A stretch of DNA of 64,000 nucleotides from Paulownia fortunei (GCA_019321725.1 CM033115.1:9620673-9684672), one strand, 5' to 3'. Counted from the first letter of the stretch, positions 23,251-36,060 are shown. The notes: generated by a model from the letters alone, not told the origin. Numbers and translations are program-made.

Positions 23251-24160
23251 ATAATCATAGTTCCCAGCTCTTATGACATACTAGATTAGATCACATCTCT
23301 GAGAAAAGAATTCTTAAGTTAACTCAATTGCTTGATCTTTCGAAAGAGCAAGGAATGCCAACATGTGAGTCATGTCTCAAAGGAAAGATGACCAAATCAT
23401 CATTTATTGTACAATTATAGCGAGCCAAAAATCTATTGAATTTGATCCATTCAGATGTATACGAGCCACTAAGTGTTAGTGCTCGTGGGAACTATCATTA
23501 CTTCATAATGATTATTCTATGAATGGTTATGTCTACCTTTTGAGGTACAAATCTAAAGCTTTTGAAAAGTTCAAAGAATTCAGATATGAGGTGAAGAAAC
23601 AAACTGGGCTAAGTATCAAAGCTTTTCAATCAGATCAAAGAGGTGAATACTTGAGTACAAAGTTTCTTGATTATCTAAAAGAGAATGAGATTATCTCTCA
23701 ATGGACCCCTCCTGCTACTCCTCAACTCAATGGAGTTACGGAGCATAAGAATCGAACCCTATTAAACATAGTTTGATCAATGATGAGTTTATTGGGCTTC
23801 TTTTTTCATTCTGGGGCTATGCTCTAGAAACGGCGGCATATCTATTAAATAGAGTGTCATTAAAGGTAATGCCCAAAATACCATATGAGAGATGGTGTGG
23901 GAAACCACACTCATATAAATACCAAGGGTATGGGGGTATGTTGCTTACGTGAAGTAGCAAGTGGGAGATAAATTGGATATGAGATCCAGTTTATGTAAGT
24001 TCGTAGAGTATCTAAAAGAATCTATTGGATACTACTTCTATGACCCCTCGAATAAAAGGTGTTTGTTTCGAGAAATGTCATCTTCTTAGATGAGGAATTT
24101 CTATTAGATAGAAATGGCGAAGTCGTGGAACTTGAAGAAATTCAAGAACCACAAAGCCTT
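23250..24160 (+). pseudogene. Copia integrase, broken
   Basis: The pre-integrase zinc region is visible at about 23265-23420, with HTRLDHISEKRILKL and CESCLKGKMTKSSF. The core starts with NLLNLIHSDVYEPLSV (first Asp), continues in the frame 23519-23776 with AFQSDQRGEYLS (second Asp) and ends with PQLNGVTEHKNRTLLN, which supplies the Glu. Stops at about 23420 and 23517 and a frame change after 23776 disable it. Copia integrases normally join the cDNA to the chromosome. Confidence 0.88.
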
Positions 24161-24469
24161 CCAACATATGCAGTAATAGGCCAACCAGCTGAAGTTGGGC
24201 CTTCAGACACACAACCTCCTAGAAGATCTCAAAGGATCTCAAAGCACCTGAGATGTATGGCTTTTTGTTAGAAAACAACGATGGGAATCTCCCTTTGGAT
24301 AGTGATCCAAGGACTTATAGCTTTCTGACATCTACTCGGGAAATTGGCAAGACGACATGCAATCCGAGATGGACTCTATGTACTTCAACAAAATATGGAC
24401 TTTGGTGGACCCACCATAGAGAATAGTTCCCATTGGTGGTAAATGTGTCTATAAGTGGAAGTTTAGAGT

Positions 24470-25130
24470 AACACGACTGGTTGCAAAAGCTTATACTCAG
24501 AAGCAAGGAATTAATTCTAAGGAAACTTTTTCGCCAATAGCGATGCTTAAATCCATCCAGATACTGTTAGCCATATCGGTATATTATGACTATGAGATAT
24601 GGTATATGGATGTGAAGACTGCTTTTCTTAATGGAAACATTAAAGAAGAGATTTATATGAGGTAAGCAGAAGACTTTATATCCGGAGAGAGTGAGCAAAA
24701 GATTTGCAAACTCCAAAGATCTATTTATGGACTCAAGCAGGCTTTCCGAAGTTGGAATATCTGGTTTGACTAGGCAATCAAATTGTTTGATTTCCACAAG
24801 AATCTGGATGATCCTTGTGTCTACAAGAAGTAAGTGGGAGCATAGTAATATTTGTTGTGTTGTATGTTGACGACATCCTACTTATTAAGAATGATGCAGG
24901 GATGCTGCAGTCAACTAAGACTTGGTTGTCTAACCAATTCTTTATGAAGGATTTGGGATAAGTATCCTTTATTCTTAGAATAAATATCTATAGATATAGG
25001 TCTAGAAGGATGATCGAATTGTCCTAATATATGTACATAGATAAAATGCTAAAAAGGTATTGCATGAAGGAATCCAAACAAGAATATTTGCGAATAAGTT
25101 AATGCATTTCTCTCTCAAGGACTATGTCTC
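24470..25130 (+). pseudogene. Copia reverse transcriptase, broken
   Basis: Segments in the expected order are KETFSPIAMLKSIQILLA, the MDVKTAFLNGNIKEEIYM block that is diagnostic of copia RT, a KLQRSIYGLKQAF piece and the catalytic YVDD box at 24863-24874, still intact. Stops after EEIYMR, in the WFD-stop-AI region and before YVDD, plus frame changes, break it. Confidence 0.9.
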
Positions 25131-25279
25131 CTAAGACTCATGAGAAGAGAGAAAGAATGAGCCATATACCTTATGCTTCTATCATTGAAAGCATAATGTA
25201 TGGTATGTTATGTATGAGGCATGATATCGCATATGCACTAAGTGTCATAAGCAGATATCAATTCAATCCAGGTGAGGAA

Positions 25280-25840
25280 TAATGGAAGGCTGTAAAGATG
25301 ATCCTAAAGTACTTAAGAAGAACTAAGGATATCTTTCTTGTATACGGCTCTGGAGAACTGAAACTAAAAGGCTATACTGATTATAGTTTTCAGTACGATA
25401 TAGATCACTCAAAGTCCATGTCTGGATATGTATTCACCATAAATAGTGGTGTGGTCAGCTGAAAGAGTTCCAAACACGGACGACCATGGATTCTACCACC
25501 GATACTGAATACATTGCTACATGTGATACAACAAAAAAAGTTGTTTGGAGGATCTTCATCCAAGGGTTGGGTGTCATTCCATTCATTATTGATCTTGTAT
25601 TAATATACTATGATAACAAGGAGCTATTGTGCAAGTGAAAGAGTAAAGATATCATCAAAGATCCAAGTACATTATGAGGCAATGCCATCTAATCAGAGAG
25701 ATCATTGGTAGAGGCAGCGTTATAGAGGATAGAGTCACTTCGACAGAAAATATAGCAGACCACTAACCAAACCCCTAGCGCATAAGGTATTCAACGGACA
25801 TCTTGAGAAGATGGGCCTAAAGTACATTGGCAATTGATAC
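25280..25840 (+). pseudogene. Copia RNase H, broken
   Basis: Readable pieces include SKSMSGYVFTINSGVVS at about 25410-25460 and TTDTEYIATCDTTKKVVW at about 25497-25550, the standard end of copia RNase H, in different frames. The domain would remove the RNA strand during reverse transcription. It is decayed beyond function. Confidence 0.85.
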
Positions 25841-25843
25841 TAG

Positions 25844-25857
25844 GGCAAGTGGGAGAT
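25844..25857 (+). promoter_or_regulatory. Copia polypurine tract
   Basis: GGCAAGTGGGAGAT stands directly before the 3' LTR start TGTTATAGCAG and is the classic copia second-strand primer. Confidence 0.9.
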
Positions 25858-27626
25858 TGTTATAGCAGTACCCAGGGTGCTAATTAGATTCAGCATTTTT
25901 TATACTCCTGTATTTATAAAAATAAACTTTTTCAAATCATATTAATAAAATAGATAGATTTCTTTATCTTTGATTATATATATTAATTAGATAAAGCCCT
26001 TAGACCAAACTTAACTACAGGGCTAGGTCACGCATTAGATGGTGATCAGAGAATATGCCTCTATGGCTTTGGTCTTAAATTAGTTACGAGTCGAGGATTT
26101 TTTGAGATAAGACACCGAATAGCCCAATAGACTTGCGCATACGATGCATGCTCACATGAGGAGGATGTCTCACTCTAGGGATATTAGCGTAATGATGCTA
26201 ATGCATGTATACGGATGCTTGTTAGAGAACATGAACACAGAATAGGCCTACTAGAAATTCTTAATTGGAAATATTATTTGTCGAAATAAGAATTTTCATG
26301 TTATGATAGTACATGATTAGTCCTTAGACTTGATGTATCATAGTAGTTTTGTGTATGTCGTGTTCTATTTTGATGTATCTTATACAATTGTCTGATAATT
26401 ATAAAGGGGATATATTAGATGTTGCATTAATATGTATTGAGATTATAGGGTGGCCAATAAAAAAATTGTCACTTGTCTGGTAGAACAAGTGAATCTCCTA
26501 TGTTTTCATTATTCATGACTCAAAAGTCCTTGACGAATGCAGAATGAATGTTAGACGGGGGTTTTCTAATAATTCGTCATAACTCATTGAAACTTGAAAT
26601 GGATTCATAGTTATTAAATAATTTGAGTTTTAACTTGCCCTGAACTCAATCAGGAGATTAGTTTATACAAGGACCTTAAGTATATGATACTCGTAATTGG
26701 AATAGGTTCACACGCTATTTTACCTAAGTATAGGTAGTCATGATATATTTGTTAGGTGTTTTCCATGACTTCTGAGGTTCTTGAAATTAAAGAGTTAATT
26801 TCAAACGGATTAATTAATTAGATTAATTAATCAAAATCATTATTATTCATAAGTTGCGAAAGTTGCAAGCTCACTACTAGCTTAATTGTGAACCTAAAGG
26901 GTCAAACACAATTTGAGATGAAACATTTTTAACTTGAGAATTGATCCAAGGAGTTGGATCCAATTTATTAATAGAGATTAATTAATTGGAATTTAAATTA
27001 ATTCAATGAGTTGAATTAATTATTTAATTAAATAATTAGATTATTTAATTGGACCTAATAAGATTAGGAAGTCCAATTGGGGTGAAATGATTATTTGATT
27101 GGATCAAATTAATTATGTAGTCCATAAATTAATTTAATTATTAAATTAACTTACTCAATTAAATAATTGAATTACTTATTGAGCCTAATTTGATTAGGTA
27201 GGTTAAATGGAATTAATTAATTAAATTTGTGTTAAAATATTTAATTAGATTAATTGTAGAATTTATTTTAAGTCCAAGTCTAATTCAAAGAGACCCATTA
27301 GGAGAGGCCCGTGAAGATTGTTGAAAAGGGATAGAAACTCAAAAGTTGAAATTCTTGGGAGACCTTAAATGTCTTTGAAAGATATGAAAAGATAGAATTG
27401 GAAAATTTTGAAACAACCAAATATCTTTCAACCAATTAAAAAGAGACCAAAAATATTAAGAGTGGGGCTATTGGAATTTTTTATCCTCCTATTTAAGACA
27501 CAATGGCCAAAAATTTAAAAACTAATAATTGTAGCCTTCAAATTTTCAGCCATAGCAAGAATATTAAAGGAAAAATTATTTATCTCTTCCATCATTTATT
27601 CCACCAAAATTCCATCTTTTTATTCC
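25858..27626 (+). repeat. Copia 3' LTR, 3'-truncated
   Basis: Begins TGTTATAGCAGTACCC. From about 26485 it is collinear with the 5' LTR part at 9932. It stops near 27626 within a CCATCTTTTTATT stretch, where antisense gypsy LTR sequence begins. The rest of the LTR does not resume after 29907. Confidence 0.9.
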
Positions 27627-29907
27627 ACCTAAATAAGTTGATATAGTTAAATCAACAAATATTAACTTTTCATCAATACTAGAGTTATAGTTTTAATAAA
27701 GTTCCCTTTTTTGGGCTATAAGAGAAATAACTTGAATTCATTTGTTGTTTTATTTCGTTTTAAACACACCATATACATAAATTAAAATTGAGTATATTTG
27801 TTTACAAAACCATAATAGTGCGACTTATTTAAAAACAAAACAGAATTTTCAAAATAGACTACAAAACAGCTCGAAGCATCGCATATGAACAAATCTCTAT
27901 CCGACCACTCTGGAGACTCGGTGAACCTCCAAACCTGTACATTTGCATCTTCACCATATAAATCTAATGAGCTAAAGGTTTAGTAAGGTGAAACTGATGC
28001 AATAACAAATAGTGTACATACAAGTCACATAAATAATTAAATTCATTATTCAATTTAATAACTTTCATTCATAAATCATTATTTAGGTTCTTGAAGTGTG
28101 GTACCTAACTAATAGCGATAAACCGTGGTTTTCAAATCCTGTTCATGATGATTGGCCAATAAGAGAAATAATACGAGGTTTACATACTTGGTCTTTCAAC
28201 CTCAGGTATTAATCGTATTCCGTCTCATTCATTGTGGCTTTCCTATACCAATTTTTCAACCTCAAGTATTTGCTACCATTTATTGAGTCCGTCAGTCCCT
28301 CCCGCGCCCCTTGTCTACCCGACCATCAATTAATTATCATACTTCTTTTTCAAAAACCTCATTATATTCTTAGTAGTATCATGCTTCATGAACCATGAAT
28401 GCATCAAATATTACATCACTTGACAAACAATGACAATCACTTTAAAACATGAACAACAATATATGATTCTTGTGATATAGCAAATGAAAGTTTCAACTTA
28501 CTTCAAGTTCGTTTTGTGCTAAGTGAAAAGGTCAATCTCTTTGGAAGATAGAATGTGTTAAAGGCCTAACACAATCAAATCATGTATCTTTCAATATCTT
28601 TTTAATAAATCACATAATCTATTCTAATTAAAATCATATACACTTTTCAATCTTTTGTAAATAATTTTATATCAATTACATGACCTCAAAAATAATGCAT
28701 ACTCCATATTTTACTATTAATTCAAGGCATTAAAAATTAGGGCAGCCACTAAATCACTAATAATTCAAACATAAATATTAGGGCAGCCCCCAAAATATAA
28801 ACACAATTCGAATTAAAATGATGTAAACTCGATTCTAACTTAAATTGATTCTAACCTTCAATTAAGAAAACTAATTATTATTATTCACAATCATTTGTAG
28901 GCACTTCTAAACACAATATAAGCATTATAAGATCAATAGAAATAAGTAAATTAAGCATATTTCATAAGACTATCAATTTTGCTAGAAACTAATTTAACTA
29001 ACTTGATTTTGGCTTCAAGTGTAACCCACTTATATTTTCAATCATACAAAAAACACACTAAAATATGTAACCATCCAAAATACTATAAATTCATCATAAG
29101 AAATATTGAAAAAGAATATACCTTGATTAAGTTGGAATTTACTTTCAAAATCAACGGTTTTCAAGCTTAAAAGTGTGAAAACTTGTTCTAGTGTGTGTTC
29201 TATGGATTCCTATAGATTGAATTTAATTTTTGTGAGTAAGAGAGTGTAGAAATTTAGGAGAAACTTTGGAGAACAAGGTTGGTCATTTTTGAGGAGTTTC
29301 CACAAAAAAAAAACATGGCTAAAAATGACAATGACTTATTTGACATTTCAAATATAAATAAGTGGAGGGTGATGATTGGTTGACTCATGTTTGATGTATT
29401 CTCATGCAAAGAGCCACGTTTAGGGAGATGACAAAAATTGATGATTTGGTGTTATAATCAAGTACAAATCGATTTAGAATGATTTCATACAACCTAATCA
29501 ACCAACCAATCAAATTACACCATTTTGCATACTTTAAGTTCTTAGCCAAATGTAACATATTTCAAGAAAATATTTAGGCAAATAATCACTTTAGAATGTA
29601 ACAAGTATGGAGCAATATAAATAATTCATTTTATGACCATTCAACACATTCATCTTTCTTAACTGAGATACCGAGCTTTTTACTGCAAAAAAGCACTTAA
29701 GAAATATGTTACATCAAGAACAAAAGTTTGATCTCATATTTCATGTATTAATGCATGTTAAAGCATAACTGAAATATATATTAATAATTATTCATGTTCG
29801 TGCAATCATGTTATTCGTATGTCATAATTCCATAATGCACATTGATTAGATACATATTCATGTAAGATGCTTATTATTGGCTATGTAGGAGAAAATTGAG
29901 CATTACA
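27627..29907 (-). mobile_element. Antisense solo LTR of the Tekay family
   Basis: The reverse complement matches the Tekay LTRs at 11213 and 18117 along almost their entire length. The family 5' end (TGTAATGC, here GCATTACA) is at 29900-29907. About 30-40 bases of the other LTR end are missing at 27627. No internal gypsy sequence adjoins, so it is a solo LTR from recombination or a truncated insertion. No target duplication is visible. Confidence 0.9.
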
Positions 29908-31500
29908 ACCCGGGATCATGCCATCCCAACCTCAACATTCAATGACTACAAACAAAGAATATTTCTTCGTGGCCTTTAAAACGCTGAGCTTTGGGTTTGG
30001 TTTGCTTTTCCAATTACATTTGTCCTGATATATTTTATTTTAAAGTATATCTAATTCAATTAAAAACTATTTAATTTATTTTTAAAAGTATAAAATATTT
30101 TAACGATCCCAAAGACTTTGTTCATATTTTAAAATATCTCAATTAGACTCAATGTCCTAAATAAAAATTTAACCAGAAATACTATCACTTAAAAGAATGT
30201 TGATAAAAGAATGATATTAATATGCAATCCCAAAATGGAGTAAATTTTTCCGGTCTATCTTGAAATATTTTCTTATGAAATATATCAAACTCAATAATTA
30301 AAATACTTTCTTTTTTTACATTTTAAAATACATCTTTCTCCCAATTCTACTACTCCAATATGTTTGAGATGCCTTAAAATTAGGTTCAATTTCTTAAAAT
30401 ATATTTTTTTTTAAAAAATACCTATCAATTAAAAAAATTTAACCAATCAATTAATGTTGATCGCAAATTCTTATAATTAATTAATCACAACTGGGATAAA
30501 ATCTTTTAAATTACATGTACCTTGAAATTCTTTTGTTATGAGAATTATCTAACTCAATTACAATACTTTTTTCATTTATTTTTTTAAAGTATCTATTCCT
30601 TAAACCCTTTTATTTACAATTTCTAAACAACTTTATCATCGCTCTTTACATTAGTTTTTTAAAATTTTCTGCATCTTTCATATGAATAATCAAATCAAGC
30701 AAAAATGGGCTTTTGTACTAAATATTTTTGTACACTGCTAAAAGGCAACAATTTCTCTCAATTATGCGATTGCTTTCCAAATGGTACATAATTCTTATAA
30801 TTCAAATTTATGCATGAATATGCTCTTGCAACCTTTCAATTTTCGTACTATTCTACCTGTGACTTATCGATATGCATGAGTTAATTGGTTCTACCTCCTA
30901 ATAGTTTCTTTCTATTATGTTTTCCAAGAGGGGCGAACTTTTTATGATTCAACTTTGAGAAAATTTATGCAAGTTCTTTTGATCTCTAGTAGAGGTAAGT
31001 GATTAATGCTTGTGGAACCTTGATATTTTTCTATCAATTAAGCTTTAAACTTTGCTAAAAATTGGGGATTTTCAGTCAAAATTGTTGGGACTAGTAATAT
31101 CATTAGAGCTTGTTTACTTTATTTAATTAGGTTGGATATACTAAAATATCAAATATAGTCAAATGCTTACTTTTAGTGATAATGACCCATGATAAAACCT
31201 CAAGTTCGGTACAATTGTTGATTTTTCTTAGATATTTCATCTCATTTAAAATATCTAGAAAATATTTTGACTTTAATACCCATGATTTTAAACTTTATAT
31301 TACAATTTAAACCTAGACTAATTTTGTGAGAACTTTTTATTAAGGGTAAATTGGTCAAGGACATAATAATCTATATAATTCTCCATCAAAGTATATGTTT
31401 GATAAAAATGTTAACTAATATATCATTCAAATAATGATATGAAGTACGCATGATTTTTTTTGGATAATTTAATTTTAATCTCACATCTCATCACATTATT
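29908..31500. other. Intergenic, nothing recognised
   Basis: AT-rich sequence. I see no gene, TE domain or clear repeat. Short runs such as TTTTAAAGTATATC and TTTTAAAATACATC recur loosely, which may hint at an old repeat. Confidence 0.5.
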
Positions 31501-32813
31501 TATGAATCATTTTTCATCCAAACTAAAGAAGTACCCTTACTATTTTCATGTACCCATAGTTTGCAATGGGCCATCTCATCTCTTACCTTCTAACGACCAA
31601 CAAACTTGCGAAGAGGGGCCACAAAAACTTCCTAATTATCTATCTGAAGCCGCAATCTAGATTGGATCTGCTCAATCTACCTAGGTCTCATCAAATTTAG
31701 GCCTATTTAAATCCCTTACATTTAAGGCCTGTCGGCGCATGTCTAGACCACCAACGATGGTAACAACTTCCACGGCATGCCCTTGATCTCATGTAGCTTA
31801 CCATCCAATCTTTGGTATGTGATTTGAAGCCCGATTTTATTTTCTTCAATTTCATGCACTGGTTATAGGGCTATTACACCACCTGCAATTTAAGTGCGCT
31901 CACTATAACGTGGTAAGCCCTATGGCAGTTAGTTTCTTATTTGTTGAAGGACCATTAATTAAGGATCTAGTGAGTGACCCTCCAATTTTCTGTCGTTAAT
32001 TAAGTTGTATAAACACATTGCCCGCAACCTTAAGTACTTTAACAAAGGAAATGGGTAGCAACATAACAGTGAAGCAAAGCTTAATGACTGCTTTTTGTGA
32101 GAGTGATGCAGTTGGCTTTAAGACTTTCAAAGAAATTAAGGGAGCCTACTGTCAATTTCTTGAAACAAGCTTAAGAAACTAATCTTACTTGCAGGCCCAG
32201 GCCCAATTTTTCCAAAAGCACAAGCTTTAACTGGGGATGAAAGGTAGTTGTTGGCTAGATGAATTTAAACCCAAAAGCATAATTTTCTATGCTTTTGGCA
32301 GTGAAGCTATGCTAAAAATGGATCTATTTGAAGAACTTTTACTAGCTTTAAAGTTGCCTTTTGGAATTGACATAATAGAAGAAACTTCACCTAATGGATT
32401 CAAAGGAGAACTCGAGAGAGCAAGATTGTTCATGGAGAGTGGGTACCACAACAAATGAGCTTGAAACACCCTGTTGTAGGGTGTTTTTGTCATGCATTGA
32501 GTGTACAGGTCGATGTGGAAGGGGTTAATGAGCAAGTGTCAATTGGTGTTGTTGCCGCATGTAGCTGATAACACATTCATGCAAGATTAAATGGGTTTTG
32601 AAAGTTGGAATAGAAGTGGAAAAATGAGATAAAGATGGAATCACAAAGGAAGGCGTGCATGGGGATATAATAATGGTAGCCATGGCGGAAGAAAGCGAAG
32701 TAGGAAAGAGGTGAGTGTCAACCATGATAAATGGAGTAATTCATGCTCAGCAAGAGCTTGAGGATTCTTATTTAAATAATTTTGTTGAGAAGCTACATAT
32801 CCTTCTAGAGTAA
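31501..32813 (+). pseudogene. UDP-glycosyltransferase (UGT79/94-like) pseudogene
   Basis: Fragments of a family-1 glycosyltransferase appear in order and in several frames. N-terminal: MYP-stop-FAMGHLISYLL then TNKLAKRGHKNFLIIYLKPQ (from 31548). Middle: KEIKGAYCQFLETS (about 32135) and the open frame 32237-32458 with CWLDEFKPKSIIFYAFGSEA. The PSPG donor-sugar box begins WVPQQMSLKHPVVGCF (about 32440) and then degenerates. C-terminal: KEGVHGDIIMVAMAEESEVG and LEDSYLNNFVEKLHILLE, ending with TAA at 32811. These enzymes transfer sugar from UDP-sugars to flavonoids, terpenoids or existing glycosides. A Trp-to-stop change in the first motif and many frame changes show a dead copy. No introns are evident, as is common for this family. 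Confidence 0.88.
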
Positions 32814-33300
32814 ATTTACATAGTACTTTTTGGCAGATTTATGAGTTTGTTCCCCTTTTAGTAGAATATTTGATTTGTTTAAAAATGTCGTACTATTTGT
32901 TTCAATATCTGTCTTGGAGTGTATTACTATTTTGGTAGATTAAATGTTTGGTGTTGAATGTATTTATTTTGGTAATCACTTGAATGAACTTATATTCGTC
33001 CAACAAGAAATACTTATACATTAGAATTCAGAAGTGAAATTGGTATAATAAAACTCTTTTATAAAATATGATTAGTTATATGGTAAGTATAATTCACTCT
33101 ACTTGAAGTCAAGTGTTAAATAATAAAATAAATGTTAATACCATATGATTAAATTCTTAAAAAGCACAAGTATATGTTGTGTGTTTTTGTGTTTAAGCAA
33201 AGTGAAAAGTAATTATTTTACTTGAACGAAAAAAATGGGTTTGACCACTTTTGTGGCAAAACAAATTTTATATTTAACATATTTAAGATTGTTGAAAAAA
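32814..33300. other. Spacer downstream of the UGT relic
   Basis: AT-rich, no coding resemblance. It may include the former 3' untranslated region of the glycosyltransferase. Confidence 0.5.
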
Positions 33301-34321
33301 TAGGGTTAATTTCGCTTTATACCGCTCCCCCCTTTCACTCTCATTGAGTATCATTATCTTCTTGTATTCTCAATTGTATTATTTTATCTCCCTATACTCT
33401 CAATCGATATCTGTTTACCCCTTTGTACTCTTATTGTAATATTATACTCTATGTACTTTAAGATATGACCAAATTGCCTTGACCTATTATTTTTAGTGAA
33501 ATTCCTTTTAAATTACCATATAGTAGGAATATTTTTTATATTTATAAATTTATTTTTTTATCATAAATCTAAATAATATATGATATATTTCTTAGTAATG
33601 TTTATTAGTAAAATAATAGTAATAAGTGTCTAATTATTTATTTGAATTATGATAATTTAATTAAAAACTATGTTAAATTTAAAAATAAAAGTCATTTTAG
33701 TGTTTAGTAGTAATAAAAAGTTAACCATTAAAATGGCTATTTTTTAAATTTAACACAGTTCTTATTAAATTATCATAGTTCGATTATATATAATTTATTT
33801 AATAGTAGTAAATTATATACTAAAATAACTATTTTTTAATTTAACATAGTTTCTATTAAATTATGATATTTCTATTAATATTGATAAATTTATTACTAAT
33901 ATTTTATGTCTTTAATAAAATATTATTTAGAAACATATTGGATATTGGATATTGTTAAGATTTATAAGTAAAATGTATTAACTAATAGTTAATAAAAATT
34001 ATATTAAAATAAAAAATAGCTTTTAAAATTTAAGTACAATAAAGTTTCAACTAAATTTAATGTTAAGTGTTAATTAAATAATTTTAAAAATTATTAAAAT
34101 ATAAATACAAATCTACTAATTTTAAAATATTTTTGTTGAAAATAATTAGAAAGGACAATCCAATTATTTTCTAAGAGTACATGGGTAAACCAATACAATG
34201 AGAATATGGGAGTGAAATACCAATTGATATCATAAAGGGTAAAGTGATACAATTAAGAGTATATAGATGGGTAAAATGATACTTAATGAGAATAGAAGGG
34301 TGTAAAGGGGACTAAACCCTA
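33301..34321. mobile_element. Fold-back / long-TIR element 1
   Basis: The ends are inverted copies. The left end is TAGGGTTAATTTCGC followed by a CACTCTCATTGAGTATCATT stretch. The right end reads, in reverse complement, TAGGGTTTAGTCCCC and then TTCTCATTAAGTATCATTTT. The pairing extends inward for several hundred bases with moderate mismatch, including TTTAACATAGTT / AACTATGTTAAA inner arms. No transposase is visible, so it is a non-autonomous DNA element or a hairpin MITE. The target duplication is unclear because both flanks are A-rich. Confidence 0.75.
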
Positions 34322-34449
34322 AAAATATATAGGTATTTGAATTCTGTTATTTGCTATTTTCTTTTATTTAAAATTCATATTTTTTTACAACATTCAAATT
34401 GAGTATTTTATGTCAAGTAAATTAAAACCATGAGAATTTTAGGGGATTT

Positions 34450-35580
34450 TTTTTTTTTGCCATCCTAACTTTTTTCATTTTTACACATTATTTTCTAAAC
34501 TTTTTTTATTACACTTTACCCCCAAACTACATGACTTTTACTTTTTACCATCTAAAGTCCACCGCCAACTGAATATTTCAATGAGATTCCCTCACGGCCT
34601 GCTTATATGATTTTAAAGGGCAAAACCGTTAAATATGGAAAGTTATTGCACTTAACCACGCAAACTTTGTACTATTTCTCACTTTTGATATTTCAGAAAA
34701 ATATGCATATACATGTACTTATCTCCTTTTCTATTCCTTATTCACAAAAATTAAATTTAATAACTACTTATTTTAATAAAAAATATATTATTAGTAAAAT
34801 TATTTTTTTTGTTTTTATTCAACTTTCTTGTTGAATTATAAATTCTATTCTTTAATTTACTTTATTAAATTTTAAACTAAATAAATTATAATTATGAATT
34901 AGCAACATTCTATACAGATATGGAGCAATACTAAATATTTAAATGTAAAAATATTTAGTTGCATTAAAATCATAATATTTTATATTTTTTAATTTACTTA
35001 AGTTTAGAGTAATTTATTTTTTAAAATGCATTCTAACATGTTCAAATTTCCATTGGTGTATATTTGTAATTTTATTCATCTCAAAATTGATAAATAACTA
35101 TTTATATATTTTTTTATTTTTTAATTTATAATTAAAATATATTTCAATTTGAAATTTAGTAAAGTAAAATAAAGAATAGATTTTATAATTCATCAACAAG
35201 GAAGTTAAAAAGGAATAAATATAAACATTTAGCTTTTCTGACAATATATTTTTATTATAATAAGTGTAAATTTAATTTAATTTTTGATGAGTAATCGAAA
35301 AATAGATAAAGTGTACATAATTTTATTTTTAAAGTTGTAAGTGAGATGGTAAGATGAGAAATCATTCAAAGTTTGAATGACAAAGTACGATAACTTTAAA
35401 TGATTTGATAATTTTGTCCTTCAAAATTACATGTGTTGTTCAAGTGAGGGAATTTCGATGAAATATTACACGGACAGTGGGCTTTAGATGATAAAGGGTA
35501 ATAGTCATATAGTATAAGAGTAAAGTATAACGAAAAAGAATTTAGTAAATGATATGTGTACAGTTCGAAAGGAAAAATAT
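34450..35580. mobile_element. Fold-back / long-TIR element 2
   Basis: The left arm has CCATCTAAAGTCCACCG and GAATATTTCAATGAGATTCCCTCAC. The right arm shows the inverse near 35450-35500: GTGAGGGAATTTCGATGAAATATT and GTGGGCTTTAGATGATAAAG. Outer arms also pair (TACACATTATTTTCTAAAC against TTTAGTAAATGATATGTGTA). No transposase. It differs in sequence from element 1, though both have a TTTACCC-rich theme near the ends. Boundaries are approximate. Confidence 0.7.
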
Positions 35581-35616
35581 TTTCCCCCATAGTTTTATAT
35601 ATTTGAATGTGTAAGG

Positions 35617-35895
35617 AATATATATATATATATATAAATACATACATACATACATACATATCTAAAATTAAGAATTTTTTTGATTATAAATTATTCTGAT
35701 ATCAAATAATTTTTTAAGTAAATAGAACCGGAAATAACTGAATAAAATACATAATGCTCAAAAATTATATATATATATATATATAAATACATACATACAT
35801 ATCTAAAATTAATTTTTTTTTATGATTATAAGTTATTCTGATATCAAATAATTTTTTAAGTAAATAGAATTGAAAAGAATTGAATAAAACACATG
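35617..35895. repeat. Duplicated block with TA and CATA microsatellites
   Basis: Two tandem copies (about 35617-35766 and 35767-35895) each start with a (TA)n run, continue with (CATA)n and then share TCTAAAATTA...GATATCAAATAATTTTTTAAG. The first has a longer CATA run. The block shows both microsatellite growth and segmental duplication. Confidence 0.85.
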
Positions 35896-35934
35896 TGCTT
35901 TCTTAACTCAGTTGCCACTTTTCCATCTGGAATT

Positions 35935-36060
35935 CAAAAATAAAAGGGGGAATCTGATTAATGAAAGGAGTCGTTGAAATAAAAGGGGGAATATGATCTA
36001 TGAAAGGAGCCGTTGAAAGACAAAACAGTGATTGAATGACATATCCATTTTTCAAAATTA
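35935..36060 (+). repeat. Short repeats of a GGGGGAATCTGATT motif
   Basis: The motif GGGGGAATCTGATTNNNGAAAGG followed by a CCGTTGAAA-type end appears at about 35945 and 35987 and again at 36734 and 37210. The later two lie in the 5' region of the PDAP1-like exons, which suggests these are pieces of one duplicated leader. Confidence 0.7.

Larger units (their letters stand above)
20415..27626 (+). mobile_element. Decayed Ty1/copia element, internal region and 3' LTR
   Basis: The order gag, integrase, reverse transcriptase, RNase H (integrase before RT) marks Ty1/copia. The complete element also includes the left LTR part at 9932-11212, displaced by the gypsy insertion. Every domain is cut by stops and frameshifts, far more than in the gypsy element, which agrees with the nesting order: copia first, gypsy later. 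LTR length was about 2.1 kb if the pieces are summed. Confidence 0.92.

Noticed and set aside
32237..32535. A functional small protein at 32237-32458 or its antisense frame
   Set aside because: The + frame is the middle of a glycosyltransferase relic with homology continuing beyond both ends in other frames.
33301..34321. Interstitial telomere sequence at TAGGGTT ends
   Set aside because: Only a single copy of the heptamer-like word stands at each end; it is part of the terminal inverted repeat.
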